From: a filamentous cyanobacterium ESFC-1
GTDB taxonomy: Bacteria; Cyanobacteriota; Cyanobacteriia; Cyanobacteriales; Spirulinaceae
Length of the DNA: 64,000 nt
Assembly: GCA_000380225.1 (NCBI GenBank)
Contig: KB904821.1
Coordinates: 1,230,953-1,294,952, forward strand
Direction: 5' to 3'
Shown: positions 7,909 to 16,409 of the stretch, in pieces
Numbering within the stretch: position 1 is the first letter of the stretch
Layout: every line of letters begins with the position of its first letter
Notes under the pieces: generated by a model
The model's input: the letters and a program-made list of their open reading frames with translations, nothing else
Told to the model about the DNA's origin: nothing
Database searches by the model: none
Position numbers and translations under genes: made by a program

Positions 7909-8523
7909 ATGGTACAAACCCCAACCAAACCAGAAACCGAAATATTATCACTAAATTTACCCCGAAGTTTAAAACTCCACGTTACCCCAGAACAATTTGA
8001 AATCCTAGCAGCCTGCAATCACGAATTACAACTCGAAAGAACAGCCCAAGGAGAGTTAATCGTGAATCCCCCCACCGGATGGGAAACAGGAAAACGCAAT
8101 AGCCGCATCACTGGAAAACTAGATCGCTGGGATGAAGAAAATGACGGTTTGGGACAAGTTTTTGATTCTTCCACTGCTTTTACTTTACCCAACGGTGCAA
8201 TTCGTTCCCCTGATGCGTCGTGGATTAGTCGAGAAAGATGGGAAACACTAACCGACGAACAAAAGGGAACATTTGCTAATATTTGCCCCGATTTTGTAGT
8301 CGAATTACGTTCGGCTTCCGACAATCTCAAACCCTTACAAGAAAAAATGCAAGAGTATATGGATAATGGTGCGAGATTGGGTTGGTTAATCGACCCGCAA
8401 AATCGCACTGTAGCTGTTTACAAAGTAGGTTTAGAAGTCGAAATATTGTCCAATCCTACTGAGTTATCGGGGGAAGATATTTTACCCGGTTTTGTATTAA
8501 ATATGCGTCGGGTTTGGGGTTAG
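7909..8523 (+). CDS. Uma2-family putative endonuclease (DUF820)
   Basis: This 204-residue protein belongs to the Uma2 family, a PD-(D/E)XK nuclease-like fold that is very abundant in cyanobacteria. Visible conserved parts are ELIVNPPTGWETGKRN, the core SPDASWISRERWE, then ICPDFVVELRSASDNL (the D and E-x-R metal-binding region) and GARLGWLIDPQNRTVAVYK. Length is typical. The biological role of these multicopy proteins is not established. It starts at an ATG preceded by an AT-rich stretch. A small palindromic repeat (8558-8573) follows its stop. Confidence 0.85.
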   Translation: MVQTPTKPETEILSLNLPRSLKLHVTPEQFEILAACNHELQLERTAQGELIVNPPTGWETGKRNSRITGKLDRWDEENDGLGQVFDSSTAFTLPNGAIRSPDASWISRERWETLTDEQKGTFANICPDFVVELRSASDNLKPLQEKMQEYMDNGARLGWLIDPQNRTVAVYKVGLEVEILSNPTELSGEDILPGFVLNMRRVWG

Positions 8524-8557
8524 CGAAATGGCTTCTCGCTATCTCAAGGAAGATTGC

Positions 8558-8573
8558 AAGCCCTAAAGGGCTG
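8558..8573. repeat. AAGCCC-TAAA-GGGCT mini-palindrome, copy 1
   Basis: A six-base stem with a TAAA loop lies just after the Uma2 gene. Similar copies lie at 8651-8668 and 10963-10978, on either side of the dynamin-like gene. Confidence 0.65.
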
Positions 8574-8650
8574 ACTACAAGCGGAGAAAGGTGACTCTGG
8601 GGTATTGTTGTCTGATTCTGGCGAAGTTGCGGTAAGCTGTAGCTATTCGG

Positions 8651-8668
8651 TAAGTCCTGAAGGGCTTA
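8651..8668. repeat. TAAGTCC-TGAA-GGGCTTA mini-palindrome, copy 2
   Basis: This variant of the same element (one G-T pair in the stem) lies within the upstream extension of the dynamin-like reading frame. It is one reason for placing that gene's start at 8710. Confidence 0.6.
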
Positions 8669-8709
8669 CGACAAACAGGCTTATTGCGCGTTATAGGGCA
8701 ATTTTGGGT

Positions 8710-10935
8710 ATGTCTTCGCAACAGTTTCAAGAAACTTACGAAAATATTTACACGACGGGTATTAAGTTACTACAATACCTGCAAGAATTACGGGCTAGTA
8801 ATGATGGCGAAAATGAAGGGGAAGTTGCTTTAAAAGGCATTGAAGAAGATATTACCCAAGCGCTCAATGCCCTACACGAACAAAAGTATCAGGTGGCGGT
8901 AATTGCTGCTATGAAAGCGGGAAAAAGTACGTTTCTCAATGCCTTGATTGGGGCGGATGTTTTGGCGACAGAAACGGAAGCTTGTACGGTATGTCGCACC
9001 GATATTCTGCCCATTCCTGCCACGGAAACGCCCCGTTTACTCGAATATCGTCAAGGAGAGCGCAAACCGATTTTAGTGGCTTCGGGGGAGGCTGAGAGTA
9101 TCCAAAAACGCTTTCTAGAACGAACCAGAGAGATTCGGGCTAATGCGAATCAAGAGGCTACTTTGCGCTTTCATTTGGAGCATCCGATTGAGGCAATTAA
9201 TCAGCTTTCTTCGTTGAATGGTTTGACTTTGGTTGATACTCCAGGGCCAAATGAATGGCATTCGACGGCGTTTAATGCGGTTTCTTTGAAGGAGACAGCT
9301 TTGCAGGCTTTACGGACTTGTGATGCGATTTTATTTATTTTGGATTACGGTTCGTTTAAGGATAATACGAATTTAGAGTTACTGCAAGATTTAATCGAAC
9401 AACGGCAAGAGTTTTTGTTACAGAATACGGGTAAAATCTATTTTATTCTCAACAAAATAGACCGGAAAACGGAAGAAGATCGTCCGATAGAAGGCGCGAT
9501 CGCGGACTTGAAAAATAATCTCGCACAGTTGGGCATTCCTAACCCGATTATATACCCCGTGAGTGCTTGGCAAGGATTATTAGCGAAGTTAATTATTCAA
9601 AATACGGCTACTTCCAGTCAACTGAAGAATTTTAAACGTTTTTTCAGCGCTCAATACGCCCAAGAAAATGCAGAAGGCGATCTGATTGTACCTGCACCGA
9701 GTAAAATTGCAGATCGAGCTTTAGACGAAAGTTTAATTAAAACCGTCGAAGATTTAGTTGTACAGAAAGTCGTCGAAAATTCCGGGTGGAATTTACTCAG
9801 CGATATCTTGGCAAAGTTAGAGAAAGCTAGTCTCGCAATTGAAGATAGTTTGAATGTGCGAATTAACGCTTGGGAAATGGAAATCCAGCCTTTGCGTCAA
9901 AAGATTGAAGAATATACTTCTGTGGCGCAAAATGCGATTATTCAAGTGAAAGGGGTTAAAACTTTAGTCGATCGTCAAGAAACAAAGTTAGTGGCGCAAT
10001 TCCGCGAAGAATTATTAGAATTTGCTGAGAAAGCGAAACTAACGATTCAAGAAGAAATTAACTTATTTATTCAGTCTTGGGAATCGGAAGGAGACGAAAG
10101 CCAAGCAGAAGTAGAAAACCCCGAAACTTCGGAATCTGGGACTTATTTTGATGTGCCGCAGCGTTTGGCTGAATCTCTCCGCAAAGTCATTTCGGGCTTA
10201 GTCAAAGAAGCAGAAAATCCTTATGAAATTCGCTGTGAATCAGAAGAAGAAGTAAATCTGGTCAAAGAGGATATTAATGGTTTCTGTGCGGTTTTAATCA
10301 AAAACTGGTGGCTGAATACCTATGATAAGATGGCGACAGATGGGAAAGCGATTCGGGAAGAATTGATTACAGATATTTGTAATAATATCCAAATGATCTC
10401 TGATGAGTTATCTCGTCATATCGGGGAATCATTAAATATTGAGCTTAATATTAATCCGATTCAAAGACTTGATTTTGAGTTTCAAGGCATTGATGCACAA
10501 GTCGAACATTACACGGAAAGCTATACTCGCTTGAAAAAAGAGAAACGACGGGCTTTTTGTCGAGATTATGAAGTGGATATTCCGGTAGACGATCGTCGTT
10601 CTTATTATGCCATCGACTTGCGAAAAACTATTGAAGCGATTAAGTTTGAAATTGACCGTCAAACCCTCGGTAGTTTAACGGTAGTCGAACGGACGATTAA
10701 AAAGCAAGTGGCTGAGGATTTTCGACAAGCGGAAAAGCAAATTTATGAGTATATCGAGCGTTTTCAACAGGAGTTTCGCCGTTTACTGAAAGAACGTTCG
10801 AGTAAGGAAGTGGAAGTGGATCGGGTAATTGCGATTTTGGAGTTTCAGCGAGATGAACTTTATGAATATATGGAAGAATTAAAACGGATTCAAAACTTTC
10901 TCGACGGTTGGCAACCTAGCGAAGCTACTGTTTAA
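8710..10935 (+). CDS. Dynamin-like GTPase (bacterial dynamin family)
   Basis: This large GTPase has 741 residues from the ATG at 8710. The frame is open to 8605, but that extension runs through a dispersed palindrome, so the internal ATG is preferred. G1 is AAMKAGKST (residues 66-74), the G2 Thr lies in ACTVCRT, G3 is DTPGPNE and G4 is NKID. Long helical and coiled-coil regions (about 350-740) follow. Bacterial dynamins remodel membranes in cytokinesis, repair, vesicle release or phage defence. No lipid-binding transmembrane paddle is evident. No second dynamin gene is adjacent, although many bacteria encode such proteins in pairs. Confidence 0.85.
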   Translation: MSSQQFQETYENIYTTGIKLLQYLQELRASNDGENEGEVALKGIEEDITQALNALHEQKYQVAVIAAMKAGKSTFLNALIGADVLATETEACTVCRTDILPIPATETPRLLEYRQGERKPILVASGEAESIQKRFLERTREIRANANQEATLRFHLEHPIEAINQLSSLNGLTLVDTPGPNEWHSTAFNAVSLKETALQALRTCDAILFILDYGSFKDNTNLELLQDLIEQRQEFLLQNTGKIYFILNKIDRKTEEDRPIEGAIADLKNNLAQLGIPNPIIYPVSAWQGLLAKLIIQNTATSSQLKNFKRFFSAQYAQENAEGDLIVPAPSKIADRALDESLIKTVEDLVVQKVVENSGWNLLSDILAKLEKASLAIEDSLNVRINAWEMEIQPLRQKIEEYTSVAQNAIIQVKGVKTLVDRQETKLVAQFREELLEFAEKAKLTIQEEINLFIQSWESEGDESQAEVENPETSESGTYFDVPQRLAESLRKVISGLVKEAENPYEIRCESEEEVNLVKEDINGFCAVLIKNWWLNTYDKMATDGKAIREELITDICNNIQMISDELSRHIGESLNIELNINPIQRLDFEFQGIDAQVEHYTESYTRLKKEKRRAFCRDYEVDIPVDDRRSYYAIDLRKTIEAIKFEIDRQTLGSLTVVERTIKKQVAEDFRQAEKQIYEYIERFQQEFRRLLKERSSKEVEVDRVIAILEFQRDELYEYMEELKRIQNFLDGWQPSEATV

Positions 10936-10962
10936 AAACTATCTTGGAGTACAAAAAAAGGC

Positions 10963-10978
10963 AAGCCCTAAAGGGCTT
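10963..10978. repeat. AAGCCC-TAAA-GGGCTT mini-palindrome, copy 3
   Basis: A perfect six-base stem around TAAA lies between the dynamin-like gene and the sucrose phosphatase gene. It is preceded by a run of A. Confidence 0.65.
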
Positions 10979-10990
10979 ATTACGAATAAT

Positions 10991-11743
10991 ATGAGTCAAT
11001 TTTTATTAGTTACAGATTTAGATAATACCTTAGTGGGCGATCGCGCAGCCCTCGCTACCCTGAATCAACACCTCACAGCCCAACGCCAAAATGATAATAT
11101 CAAAATTATTTATTCGACGGGGCGATCGCGCTTTCTTTATCAACGACTGACTCAAGAAGAAACGTTACTGTGTCCAGATGCTTTAATTTGTTCGGTGGGA
11201 ACGGCAATTTATCTCAATCCCGATGAAGATAAAACTGATGCAGAATGGGATAATAAACTCAGTCAAAATTGGGATCGGGAGTTAATCGTGGCGTTGACAG
11301 CCCATTACAGCGATTTAATGCCTCAACCCGACTCGGAACAAACAGATTACAAAGTCAGCTTTTGCATCTCTCCCTCAGCAGCAAAAGAACTGATCCCGCG
11401 TCTCAAAAACGTTTTAGCCGAAAAAGGCTTAAAAACCAAAATCATCTATAGTGCGGACAAAGACTTAGATATTCTGCCGGAAAATGGCGATAAAGGATTA
11501 GCATTGCAATATCTTCGGGAGAAATGGGGCTTTGAGCCGGAAAATACCGTGGTTTGTGGCGATTCTGGCAACGATATCGCATTGTTTAGCGTCGAACCCT
11601 GTCGCGGTGTGATTGTGGGGAATGCTAAACCCGAACTGCGACAATGGTATCAAGAACAAGAGCGCGATCGCTGCTATTTTGCCCAAGATTTCTGTGCAGG
11701 TGGTATCCTCGAAGGCTTAAAGCACTTTAGCTTCCTTACTTGA
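10991..11743 (+). CDS. spp: Sucrose-phosphate phosphatase (HAD superfamily)
   Basis: The 250-residue enzyme removes phosphate from sucrose-6-phosphate, the last step of sucrose (compatible solute) synthesis. HAD motif I is DLDNTLVG (nucleophile Asp9, acid Asp11), motif II is the Ser/Thr in YSTGRSRF, motif III is the Lys of GDKGLALQYL and motif IV is VVCGDSGND. The cap domain sits between. The reading frame ends in the IS200/IS605-type end sequence that begins at about 11739, so the last residue and the stop codon come from the inserted DNA. The catalytic domain is complete. No sucrose-phosphate synthase is nearby. Confidence 0.88.
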   Translation: MSQFLLVTDLDNTLVGDRAALATLNQHLTAQRQNDNIKIIYSTGRSRFLYQRLTQEETLLCPDALICSVGTAIYLNPDEDKTDAEWDNKLSQNWDRELIVALTAHYSDLMPQPDSEQTDYKVSFCISPSAAKELIPRLKNVLAEKGLKTKIIYSADKDLDILPENGDKGLALQYLREKWGFEPENTVVCGDSGNDIALFSVEPCRGVIVGNAKPELRQWYQEQERDRCYFAQDFCAGGILEGLKHFSFLT

Positions 11744-12060
11744 CATCCTCACCGCCGTAAACGGACGGTGATTCCTAAACCTCACGATTTAAGTTTGGAG
11801 CTTCACTCACATCTGCGTACACTACCAACTTGTGTTAGCTATGTTACCGTCTTACGTCATGTCCACAGACTTTCTAACTCCTTACAGAGTCCCGATTCCG
11901 ATAGCCCATCGGTACGGTGTCCTACAAAGACTGTACTTGTTGCTTGGATATTTTACTTGCGCCAGCTTTTCGGCACAAAACCTACTATATCCAGTTTTCA
12001 AGGTGCTGATGTCGAATTGGCTTGGTTTTTGCTGTTCGACATTTTCAATTCTACCTAAAA
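11739..12060 (-). mobile_element. IS200/IS605-family right-end remnant with TnpB-guide-RNA (reRNA) scaffold, no transposase or tnpB
   Basis: On the minus strand the stretch ends in a compact hairpin (GAATCACCGTCCG to CGGCGGTGAGGATGTCAAG, 11774-11739). This is the typical right end of cyanobacterial IS605-type elements downstream of tnpB. The preceding roughly 300 bases are structured and non-coding, as expected for the reRNA scaffold. No tnpA or tnpB frame is left. On the outer side the guide-equivalent sequence would be antisense to the last bases of spp. The assignment rests on recalled resemblance of the terminal hairpin; a search against ISfinder would settle it. Confidence 0.55.
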
Positions 12061-12082
12061 AATACAAAGCCGTCCTTGAAGC

Positions 12083-12150
12083 GCCGAGACCCCGCGTCGC
12101 CGTAAGAGCGCAAGCGGTCGAGGGACGGCGAGGTTTCCTCGCCATGTCCA
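12083..12150. repeat. REP-like GC-rich palindromic repeat (GAGACCCCGCGTCGCCGTAAG type)
   Basis: The unit CGAGACCCCGCGTCGCCGTAA occurs here and again in tandem between rpoC1 and rpoC2 (49075-49140). A related palindrome lies after sdhA. Here it overlaps a larger inverted repeat (GCCGTCC...GGACGGC) just upstream of ruvA. Confidence 0.6.
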
Positions 12151-12211
12151 ATCGACCAAGAGAGGGAACGCTCGGCAAGACAGGACGGGGTTTCAGACCC
12201 AGGAGGTTTTG

Positions 12212-12841
12212 ATGATTGATTATCTCCAGGGACAAGTCGTTGAAACCCGCAAAAGCCCCAATAACCGCTATGTTTTGATTCTCGAAGTCAGCCAGATTGG
12301 GTACGCGGTACAGATTCCTTCTCGTTATGCGCGTACCCTCTCGACGGACAAGCCCGAAAGCCTGAAAGTCTTTGTCCATCAACAAATCCGCGAAGACCAA
12401 ATCATTTTGTATGGCTTTTCCGGTGCGGCTGAACGAGACTTATTTCGCCAGCTTACCAGCGTTAGCGGTATTGGCTCACAAGGCGCGATCGCCCTCATTG
12501 ACACCCTCGACCTCGAAACCCTGGTTCAAGCCATCGTCACGGGCAATATTCGGACGCTGATCAAAGCCCCAGGGATTGGTAAGAAAACCGCCGAACGGGT
12601 ATCCCTGGAACTGCGGACGAAACTTTCCCAATGGCGATCGCAAGTTGGGGGTAAAAGTAAAGATAACGTCATTCCCGAACTCCCGGTTCTCGAAGACGTA
12701 GAAATGACCTTAATGGCATTGGGTTACGAAAGCGAAGAAATCGAACAAGCCCTTTCTGTCCTCAGTCGCGACGCAATGCTCCTTAAAAATCCTAACCCAG
12801 AAGAATGGATTAGAAGCGCGATCGCGTGGCTGAGTCAGTGA
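12212..12841 (+). CDS. ruvA: Holliday junction branch migration protein RuvA
   Basis: RuvA binds four-way DNA junctions as a tetramer and loads the RuvB motor in recombination repair. The 209-residue protein has the N-terminal OB domain (MIDYLQGQVVE to about residue 65), then the tandem helix-hairpin-helix domain with LTSVSGIGSQGAIAL and KAPGIGKKTAERV (about 70-135). A flexible linker and the small C-terminal RuvB-contact domain (LMALGYESEEIEQAL) follow. The start is the ATG at 12212, with AGGAGG five bases upstream. A TTG directly before it is in frame but not needed. Confidence 0.96.
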   Translation: MIDYLQGQVVETRKSPNNRYVLILEVSQIGYAVQIPSRYARTLSTDKPESLKVFVHQQIREDQIILYGFSGAAERDLFRQLTSVSGIGSQGAIALIDTLDLETLVQAIVTGNIRTLIKAPGIGKKTAERVSLELRTKLSQWRSQVGGKSKDNVIPELPVLEDVEMTLMALGYESEEIEQALSVLSRDAMLLKNPNPEEWIRSAIAWLSQ

Positions 12842-12904
12842 GTTTTGTCCTTTGTCTTTTGTCATTGGTCATTTGTCTTTTGTCTTTTGTCATTGGTCAT
12901 TTGT
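12842..12904. repeat. TTTGTC / CATTGGT heptamer repeats
   Basis: Alternating TTTTGTC and ATTGGTC heptamers fill the space directly after ruvA. These are the reverse complement of the CCAATGA family seen elsewhere. Confidence 0.7.
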
Positions 12905-13114
12905 TGACGAAAATATGAGGCTTTGCCTAAGTTTCAAAACGCTGTATTGAGAAACTGAATCGCTCAATTTAGTCTGAGTTTATCCAATTAACCCGCCCAT
13001 TTTAAAATCCGGGGAACCAATGCTAACAAAGTCCGCTATTACGGACTCGAAAAGCAGTGAGTTTCGGCAATTAAATTTGATATTACTGGTAAACGAAATT
13101 GAGTCAATTTTAGA

Positions 13115-13369
13115 CTAGCGTTTTTCGCAACCAATACCATCTTCATCGCCATCAAAACGATGAGGATCGGGGGGTAAAACGGTGAAATTCCGATATTCGA
13201 TCTCGCCACAATCTAAGTCAGGTGGAGGAGAGGGAATACAGACATCAGGATCGGGATAAGCCGGATCGCAGTTGGTTGTTTGTGCTAAAGCTGGCGGGAT
13301 TTGAGGCTGAGACGAGCTTAGGAATATTATTCCTAAAATGGAAATTGCGGCTAATATTTTGGGAATCAT
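13115..13369 (-). CDS. Small secreted excalibur-like protein
   Basis: The 84-residue protein has an N-terminal signal peptide (hydrophobic residues 4-20, likely cleavage after ALA at about residue 29). The mature part has four Cys and ends with HRFDGDEDGIGCEKR. The DxDxDGxGCE pattern is that of the excalibur calcium-binding domain, found in extracellular nucleases and small secreted proteins. The order CGEIEYRNFTVLPPDPHRFDGDEDG supports the family. It is probably exported and may bind Ca2+. No partner is adjacent. Confidence 0.7.
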   Translation of the reverse strand: MIPKILAAISILGIIFLSSSQPQIPPALAQTTNCDPAYPDPDVCIPSPPPDLDCGEIEYRNFTVLPPDPHRFDGDEDGIGCEKR

Positions 13370-13484
13370 TGATTTTGAGAAATGTCAGTTACTTCTATTA
13401 TTCCCGATTTAGTTCAATACTTTAACCCCGTTAACCTTGTTTCTGGATTTTACCTGGAAATGTCAAAACTAGCCTCTGTCTCGG

Positions 13485-13870
13485 TTAGTCTTGTAAAATT
13501 TGAGCTAGATGCTTCATCACTTGTAAAGTTTGCTCCAAACCATTATCTTGTCCTAGGATAAACAATTTTGAGCGACCATAGAGAAGGCGATCGCCCCGGA
13601 CTAATTTCAAAAAGATAAAACTCCCCCCATTGGTAACCATACTGTATAGCGTTTTTTGAGTCGTCGGAGCGGCTAACATATAAGATAAAACCTGGGGAAT
13701 GCCAACTTTGAGAGAAAATTCGCCCCGCTTTGATTCAATGGTTGATACCCAGACGCGATCGCGCACTACTAAAATATCAATTCGACCCCGCAAGATAGGA
13801 TCATCATTTTCAACAGTAATTTCAATACTTTTTTCGGTTTCGATATAAATAGAATCGAGGCGGAGTCTCG
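13485..13870 (-). pseudogene. 5'-truncated restriction-type (HsdR N-terminal-like) protein
   Basis: The frame reads leftwards and ends normally at 13485. Its recognisable part begins near RLDSIYIETEKSIEITV and continues with RGRIDILVV, IESKRGEFSL, PQVLSYMLA and VTNGGSFIFLKL. These match the C-terminal two thirds of the roughly 200-residue cyanobacterial 'restriction endonuclease subunit R' proteins (PD-D/ExK-like, with D...ESK). No ATG, GTG or TTG lies where the family would start, and the usual N-terminal helical part is missing. Upstream codons run into unrelated sequence with a stop near 13935. It appears to have lost its 5' third; a short product from the TTG at 13793 is possible. Confidence 0.65.
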
Positions 13871-13979
13871 TTTGGTGCGTCCCTTGGTGGAACCAAGGAA
13901 CGAGATTAGGGTGTTTACATTTCTTTTGTAAATACTATAGTCTCGACTTTGAAATTAAACCAACTGGAGGTTACGAGCC

Positions 13980-14192
13980 ATGACTTCAGCGAACTATGAT
14001 TCAATGAGTTTGAATGAGTTACGAAAATATGTTCTAACCCATCGAGAAGATATTAACGCTTTTCAAGCCTATATTGACCGTTCCAAGTCAGCAGGGAGAA
14101 TGATTACAATTGACCCAAGCGATCCGAATTGGGAAGAAAATTTAGATCGCAAGATTCGTCAGGCAAACTCTGATGAATCGGGATTAAATTAG
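13980..14192 (+). CDS. Small DUF6887-type protein
   Basis: The 70-residue acidic protein has the conserved NYDSMSLNELRKYVLTHRED start and the IDPSDPNWEENLDRKI segment of a small cyanobacterial family (DUF6887). It is usually found beside a partner small gene, which is not seen here. The start has GGAGG nine bases upstream. The pair is sometimes compared with toxin-antitoxin modules, but nothing here proves that. Confidence 0.65.
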   Translation: MTSANYDSMSLNELRKYVLTHREDINAFQAYIDRSKSAGRMITIDPSDPNWEENLDRKIRQANSDESGLN

Positions 14193-14332
14193 GTGCTGTA
14201 TTTGACAATCGGACAACCCACCCATAACCAACAACCCTAAACAAACTATAAAGAACTTCCCGCAAAACCCCCAGACAACCCGGTAACTGCGTCACCATAG
14301 AGAAAAGCAATTTTTCGATCTATACAGCCAAG

Positions 14333-16060
14333 ATGTTAGAACACGACGTAATCATAGTAGGCGGGGGTTTAGCCGGTTGTCGCGCAGCCCTAGAAATTAA
14401 GCGCCTCGAACCCGATACAGATGTCGCCCTGGTGGCCAAAACCCACCCGATTCGATCGCACTCTGTCGCAGCCCAAGGGGGTATTGCAGCCACTCTCAAG
14501 AATATCGACCCGGAGGACAGTTGGGAAGCCCACGCTTTCGATACGGTGAAGGGGTCCGATTATCTCGCAGACCAAGACGCGGTGGAAATCTTAACCAAAG
14601 AAGCCCCCAATACGATTATCGACCTGGAACACTTGGGGGTGTTGTTTTCCCGCTTAGAAGACGGACGCATCGCACAACGGGCATTTGGGGGGCATTCCCA
14701 CAAACGCACCTGTTACGCCGCCGATAAAACGGGTCACGCGATTCTGCATGAGTTGGTGAATAATCTGCGCCATCACGGGGTCACGATTTACGATGAATGG
14801 TATGTGATGGAGTTGATCCTCGAAGATGGGGAAGCCAAGGGGGTTGTGATGTATCGCATCCTCGACGGTACATTGGAAGTCGTCCGGGCCAAAGTGGTGA
14901 TGTTTGCGACGGGGGGCTATGGTCGCGTTTTCAATACCACCTCGAACGATTATGCCTCTACGGGGGATGGTTTGGCCATGTGTGCGGCGGCAGGTTTACC
15001 CCTAGAGGATATGGAGTTTGTACAGTTTCACCCAACGGGGCTGTATCCGGTGGGGGTGTTAATTTCTGAAGCGGTGCGCGGTGAGGGGGCGTATTTGCGG
15101 AATAGCGAGGGCGATCGCTTTATGGAACATTATGCCCCGAAACAAATGGAACTGGCTCCCCGCGATATCACGTCTCGCGCCATTACCCTCGAAATTCGCG
15201 CCGGACGAGGCATCAATTCTGATGGTAGCCCAGGAGGCCCCTTTGTGCATCTGGATTTACGACATCTGGGGAAAGAGAAAATTATGAGTCGGGTTCCCTT
15301 TTGTTGGGAAGAAGCCCATCGTTTGGTGGGAATTGACGCGATTCACGAACCGATGCCTGTACGTCCTACCGCACATTATTCGATGGGGGGGATTCCGGTC
15401 AATACCGATGGTCAAGTTCGCCGCAGTGGTAATACCCTCGTCGAAGGCTTTTTCGCTGCTGGGGAATGTGCTTGCGTGTCGGTACATGGGGCGAATCGCT
15501 TGGGGAGTAATTCTTTGTTAGAGTGTGTGGTGTATGGTCGTCTGACGGGACGTGCGATCGCGCAGTACGTCCAAAACCGCAAACTCCCCCAAATCAACGC
15601 CTCAACCTACATCAATCGCGCCAAAACTCGCATTGATAGCCTTTTGAACCAAAAAGGGGATTTACGCATTGCCAAGCTGCGGCAAGGGTTTCAGGACTCG
15701 ATGAGCGAACATTGTGGTGTGTTTCGCACCGAGGAGATTATGCAAGCCGGAATTGATAAACTGCACGATCTACGGGAACAATACAGCCGCGTTTATCTCG
15801 ACGATCAAAGTACCGCTTGGAATACCGAGTTACTCGAAGCCCTAGAGTTGAGTAATTTACTCATTGTGGGCGAAATTATCCTTACTTCTGCCTTCAATCG
15901 CAAAGAAAGTCGCGGCGCACATTCGCGGGAAGATTTCACCGAACGAGATGATGCTCAGTTCCTCCGGCATACGTTAGCTTATCATTCTCCGGCGGGGATT
16001 GATATTGAATATATGCCTGTGGTAATTAACCGTTTTGAACCCAAGGAACGGAAGTATTAA
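14333..16060 (+). CDS. sdhA: Succinate dehydrogenase/fumarate reductase flavoprotein subunit
   Basis: SdhA oxidises succinate and passes electrons via an iron-sulfur subunit into the plastoquinone pool of the thylakoid membrane. The 575-residue protein shows the FAD-binding VGGGLAGCRAALE (residues 9-21), the covalent flavin site HSVAAQGGI (His43), the substrate-binding QFHPTGLYP, the catalytic region RDITSRAI and RPTAHYSMGGIPV. The C-terminal helical domain ends with SRGAHSREDF and EYMPVVINRFEPK. No sdhB or membrane-anchor gene is adjacent, which is usual in cyanobacteria, where sdh genes are scattered. The start ATG follows a 140-base spacer after the small DUF6887 gene. Confidence 0.95.
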   Translation: MLEHDVIIVGGGLAGCRAALEIKRLEPDTDVALVAKTHPIRSHSVAAQGGIAATLKNIDPEDSWEAHAFDTVKGSDYLADQDAVEILTKEAPNTIIDLEHLGVLFSRLEDGRIAQRAFGGHSHKRTCYAADKTGHAILHELVNNLRHHGVTIYDEWYVMELILEDGEAKGVVMYRILDGTLEVVRAKVVMFATGGYGRVFNTTSNDYASTGDGLAMCAAAGLPLEDMEFVQFHPTGLYPVGVLISEAVRGEGAYLRNSEGDRFMEHYAPKQMELAPRDITSRAITLEIRAGRGINSDGSPGGPFVHLDLRHLGKEKIMSRVPFCWEEAHRLVGIDAIHEPMPVRPTAHYSMGGIPVNTDGQVRRSGNTLVEGFFAAGECACVSVHGANRLGSNSLLECVVYGRLTGRAIAQYVQNRKLPQINASTYINRAKTRIDSLLNQKGDLRIAKLRQGFQDSMSEHCGVFRTEEIMQAGIDKLHDLREQYSRVYLDDQSTAWNTELLEALELSNLLIVGEIILTSAFNRKESRGAHSREDFTERDDAQFLRHTLAYHSPAGIDIEYMPVVINRFEPKERKY

Positions 16061-16062
16061 TA

Positions 16063-16176
16063 AGTTGTTGGTTGTTTGTTGTTGGTTGTTGGTTGTTGGT
16101 TGTTGGTTGTTTCTGGTGCGCGTTCCCTTGCGCCTTACGGCGGCGCGGGGTCGCACCAGTTGTTGGTTATTGGTTG
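16063..16176. repeat. GGTTGTT heptamer array with embedded GC-rich palindrome
   Basis: About ten GTTGTTG/GGTTGTT units flank a 46-base palindrome. CTGGTGCG at 16108 pairs with CGCACCAG at 16152, with an inner TTGCGCC/GGCGCGG region. It lies directly after the sdhA stop. The palindrome belongs to the same GC-rich family as those at 12083 and 49075. Confidence 0.7.
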
Positions 16177-16196
16177 TTTGTTTTTCCTGTATTGCG

Positions 16197-16326
16197 GGAG
16201 GTGTTGTTCCCCTCCAAAGAGGATCGGAAACTTTAGCTCTTAGGGGTTAGTTTTAAAAAGGCTAAAAGCTAGACGCTTATAGGCGTTCGGTTCTCGAAAA
16301 AGTGAAATTAACGTTTCACGTGAGAG
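16197..16326 (+). ncRNA. Candidate structured RNA, copy 2 (related to 4315-4442)
   Basis: GGAGG (16197-16201) pairs with CCTCC (16211-16215) around TGTTGTTCC. Downstream come GGAAACTTTAG, then GGCTAAAAGCTAGAC, then a small hairpin GACGC/GCGTT around TTATAG. A perfect stem, GTGAAA/TTTCAC, around TTAACG ends the block. Blocks and spacing match copy 1, with paired changes in the first stem. It lies between the convergent sdhA and ABC-transporter genes. The family is not recognised. The strand is inferred. Confidence 0.5.
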
Positions 16327-16409
16327 TTATTATTTCTGCCGTTGTACATTGTAAATTGTACATTATACATTGGTCATTTCTTCCCCCTCCTCCCACTCTC
16401 ATCGTTTTC

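Noticed and set aside
8605..8709. N-terminal extension of the dynamin-like protein
   Set aside because: It contains the dispersed AAGCCC palindrome; the ATG at 8710 begins the conserved region.
11882..12400. Minus-strand 172-residue frame over the ruvA start
   Set aside because: It is antisense to ruvA and the element remnant, with no family resemblance.
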